NCBI GenBank assembly: GCA_011051825.1
Contig: DRKH01000549.1
Coordinates: 1-5,847 of the forward strand
Length of the DNA: 5,847 nucleotides
Direction of reading: 5' to 3'
Origin: Desulfobulbus sp.
GTDB taxonomy: Bacteria; Desulfobacterota; Desulfobulbia; Desulfobulbales; Desulfobulbaceae
The notes beneath the pieces are model-generated. The model was not told where the DNA came from. It worked only from the letters and a program-made list of their open reading frames with translations, and made no database searches. The position numbers and the translations under genes were made by a program. Positions 5,038 through 5,847 of this stretch are shown piece by piece (position 1 is the stretch's first letter; each line of letters begins with the position of its first letter).

Positions 5038-5847
5038 TCAGCCTTGAGACTCTGAAAGATAGTCGAGATAGGTTGTCCTGATACCATCCGGCAGAGAAAT
5101 TTTCGACTGCCAGCCCAGATCCATCAACCTACTGATATCAAGTAATTTTCTAGGAGTACCGTCGGGTTTATCCCGGTCCCAGGTAATGGTACCGTTAAAG
5201 CCGACAATTCTTTTTATAAGTTCAGCCAGCTCGCCGATGCTGATATCTTTACCACTGCCGATATTTATCAGAGGTGCTCCGGCCGGCCCGAATGCATCCG
5301 TTACTTTTCCCCGGCTGCTCATCAACAGAAACACAACCGCATCAGCCAGGTCATCACAGTGGAGAAATTCCCGACGAGGAGTACCGGTCCCCCAAACAAC
5401 GACTTCCCGTTCACCCTGTTTTTTAGCCTCATCCATTTTGCGGAGCAGGGCCGGCAGTACATGCGAATTCTCCAAATCATAATGGTCGCCCGGTCCATAC
5501 AAATTGGTCGGCATAACGGCAAAATAATGAGTTCCATATTGCCGATTATAGGCCTCACACATTTTTATTCCGGCAATCTTGGCTATGGCATATGGTTCGT
5601 TGGTTGACTCAAGAGGCCCTGAAAGGAGATACTCTTCTTTCAGGGGCTGGGGCGCCATTTTTGGGTAGATGCAGGAACTGCCGAGAAAAACAAGCTGCCG
5701 GGTCCCGGCCCGCCAGGCTTCATGGATAACATTATTCTGAATAGCCAGATTCTGATAAATAAAATCGGCAGGGAAGGAGGAATTCGCAAGTATTCCCCCC
5801 ACCTTGGCTGCAGCGAGAAGAACACAGTCAACCTTTTGCTGCTGAAA
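5038..5847 (-). CDS. fcl: GDP-L-fucose synthase, 5' end cut by the right window edge
   Basis: A bifunctional 3,5-epimerase/4-reductase that turns GDP-4-dehydro-6-deoxy-D-mannose, the Gmd product, into GDP-L-fucose with NADPH. The frame is open to the window edge and gives 269 residues. About 50 N-terminal residues, including the glycine-rich NADP motif, lie outside. It begins within the stretch leading to LLAAAKVGGI. Seen: PADFIYQNL, LGSSCIYPK with the conserved Ser and the catalytic Cys, the Tyr/Lys pair in PYAIAK, NLYGPGDHYDLENSHVLPALLRK with the catalytic His in SHV, REFLHCDDLADA, INIGSGKDISIGELA and a C-terminal PDGTPRKLLD. These match Fcl/WcaG throughout. The in-frame GTG at 5800-5802 is an internal Val of the KVGG motif and not the start. 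The stop is TGA at 5038-5040. Its place before gmd in transcription order reverses the more common gmd-fcl order. Confidence 0.97.
   Translation of the reverse strand, partial: FQQQKVDCVLLAAAKVGGILANSSFPADFIYQNLAIQNNVIHEAWRAGTRQLVFLGSSCIYPKMAPQPLKEEYLLSGPLESTNEPYAIAKIAGIKMCEAYNRQYGTHYFAVMPTNLYGPGDHYDLENSHVLPALLRKMDEAKKQGEREVVVWGTGTPRREFLHCDDLADAVVFLLMSSRGKVTDAFGPAGAPLINIGSGKDISIGELAELIKRIVGFNGTITWDRDKPDGTPRKLLDISRLMDLGWQSKISLPDGIRTTYLDYLSESQG

Overview
The window is part of a surface-polysaccharide (O-antigen-type) gene cluster from a Gram-negative bacterium. All supported genes lie on the minus strand, so transcription runs from high to low coordinates. Base composition is roughly balanced. 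The genus cannot be named from the sequence. A deltaproteobacterial/Desulfobacterota-like or other environmental proteobacterial host is only a guess from the general look of the proteins. The Gram-negative assignment rests on the Wzm/Wzt export pair and the GDP-6-deoxyhexose genes.

Layout in transcription order: (1) the 3' part of fcl (GDP-L-fucose synthase), cut by the right edge; (2) a 202-base non-coding gap with a plausible promoter, a leader hairpin and a good Shine-Dalgarno site; (3) gmd (GDP-mannose 4,6-dehydratase), full length; (4) a 160-base gap holding a nested inverted repeat; (5) a second, shorter and diverged Gmd-family gene with a TTG start; (6) wzm, the ABC-2 permease; (7) wzt, the ATPase with the extra C-terminal cargo-recognition domain, overlapping wzm by 4 bases (GTGA); (8) the first 141 codons of another gene, cut by the left edge, encoding a helical, partly coiled-coil N-terminus of the type found on O-antigen methyltransferases or glycosyltransferases.

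How the genes fit together: Gmd converts GDP-D-mannose to GDP-4-dehydro-6-deoxy-D-mannose, and Fcl epimerises and reduces that to GDP-L-fucose. The second Gmd-like protein acts on a related GDP-sugar, or is an isozyme. The finished polymer would be exported by Wzm/Wzt. The long C-terminal domain of Wzt suggests recognition of a specific chain, possibly one capped at its non-reducing end, and the partial downstream gene is a candidate for the capping or assembly enzyme.

The main surprises are a 15-bp tandem repeat, three copies, spanning the wzt stop codon and the start region of the next gene, in frame with that gene, and the neighbouring Gmd paralogue whose cofactor/tetramer loop is remodelled. 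I see no tRNA, rRNA, CRISPR array or insertion sequence. The cluster is an accessory locus of familiar type, and I do not see a clearly new system in it.
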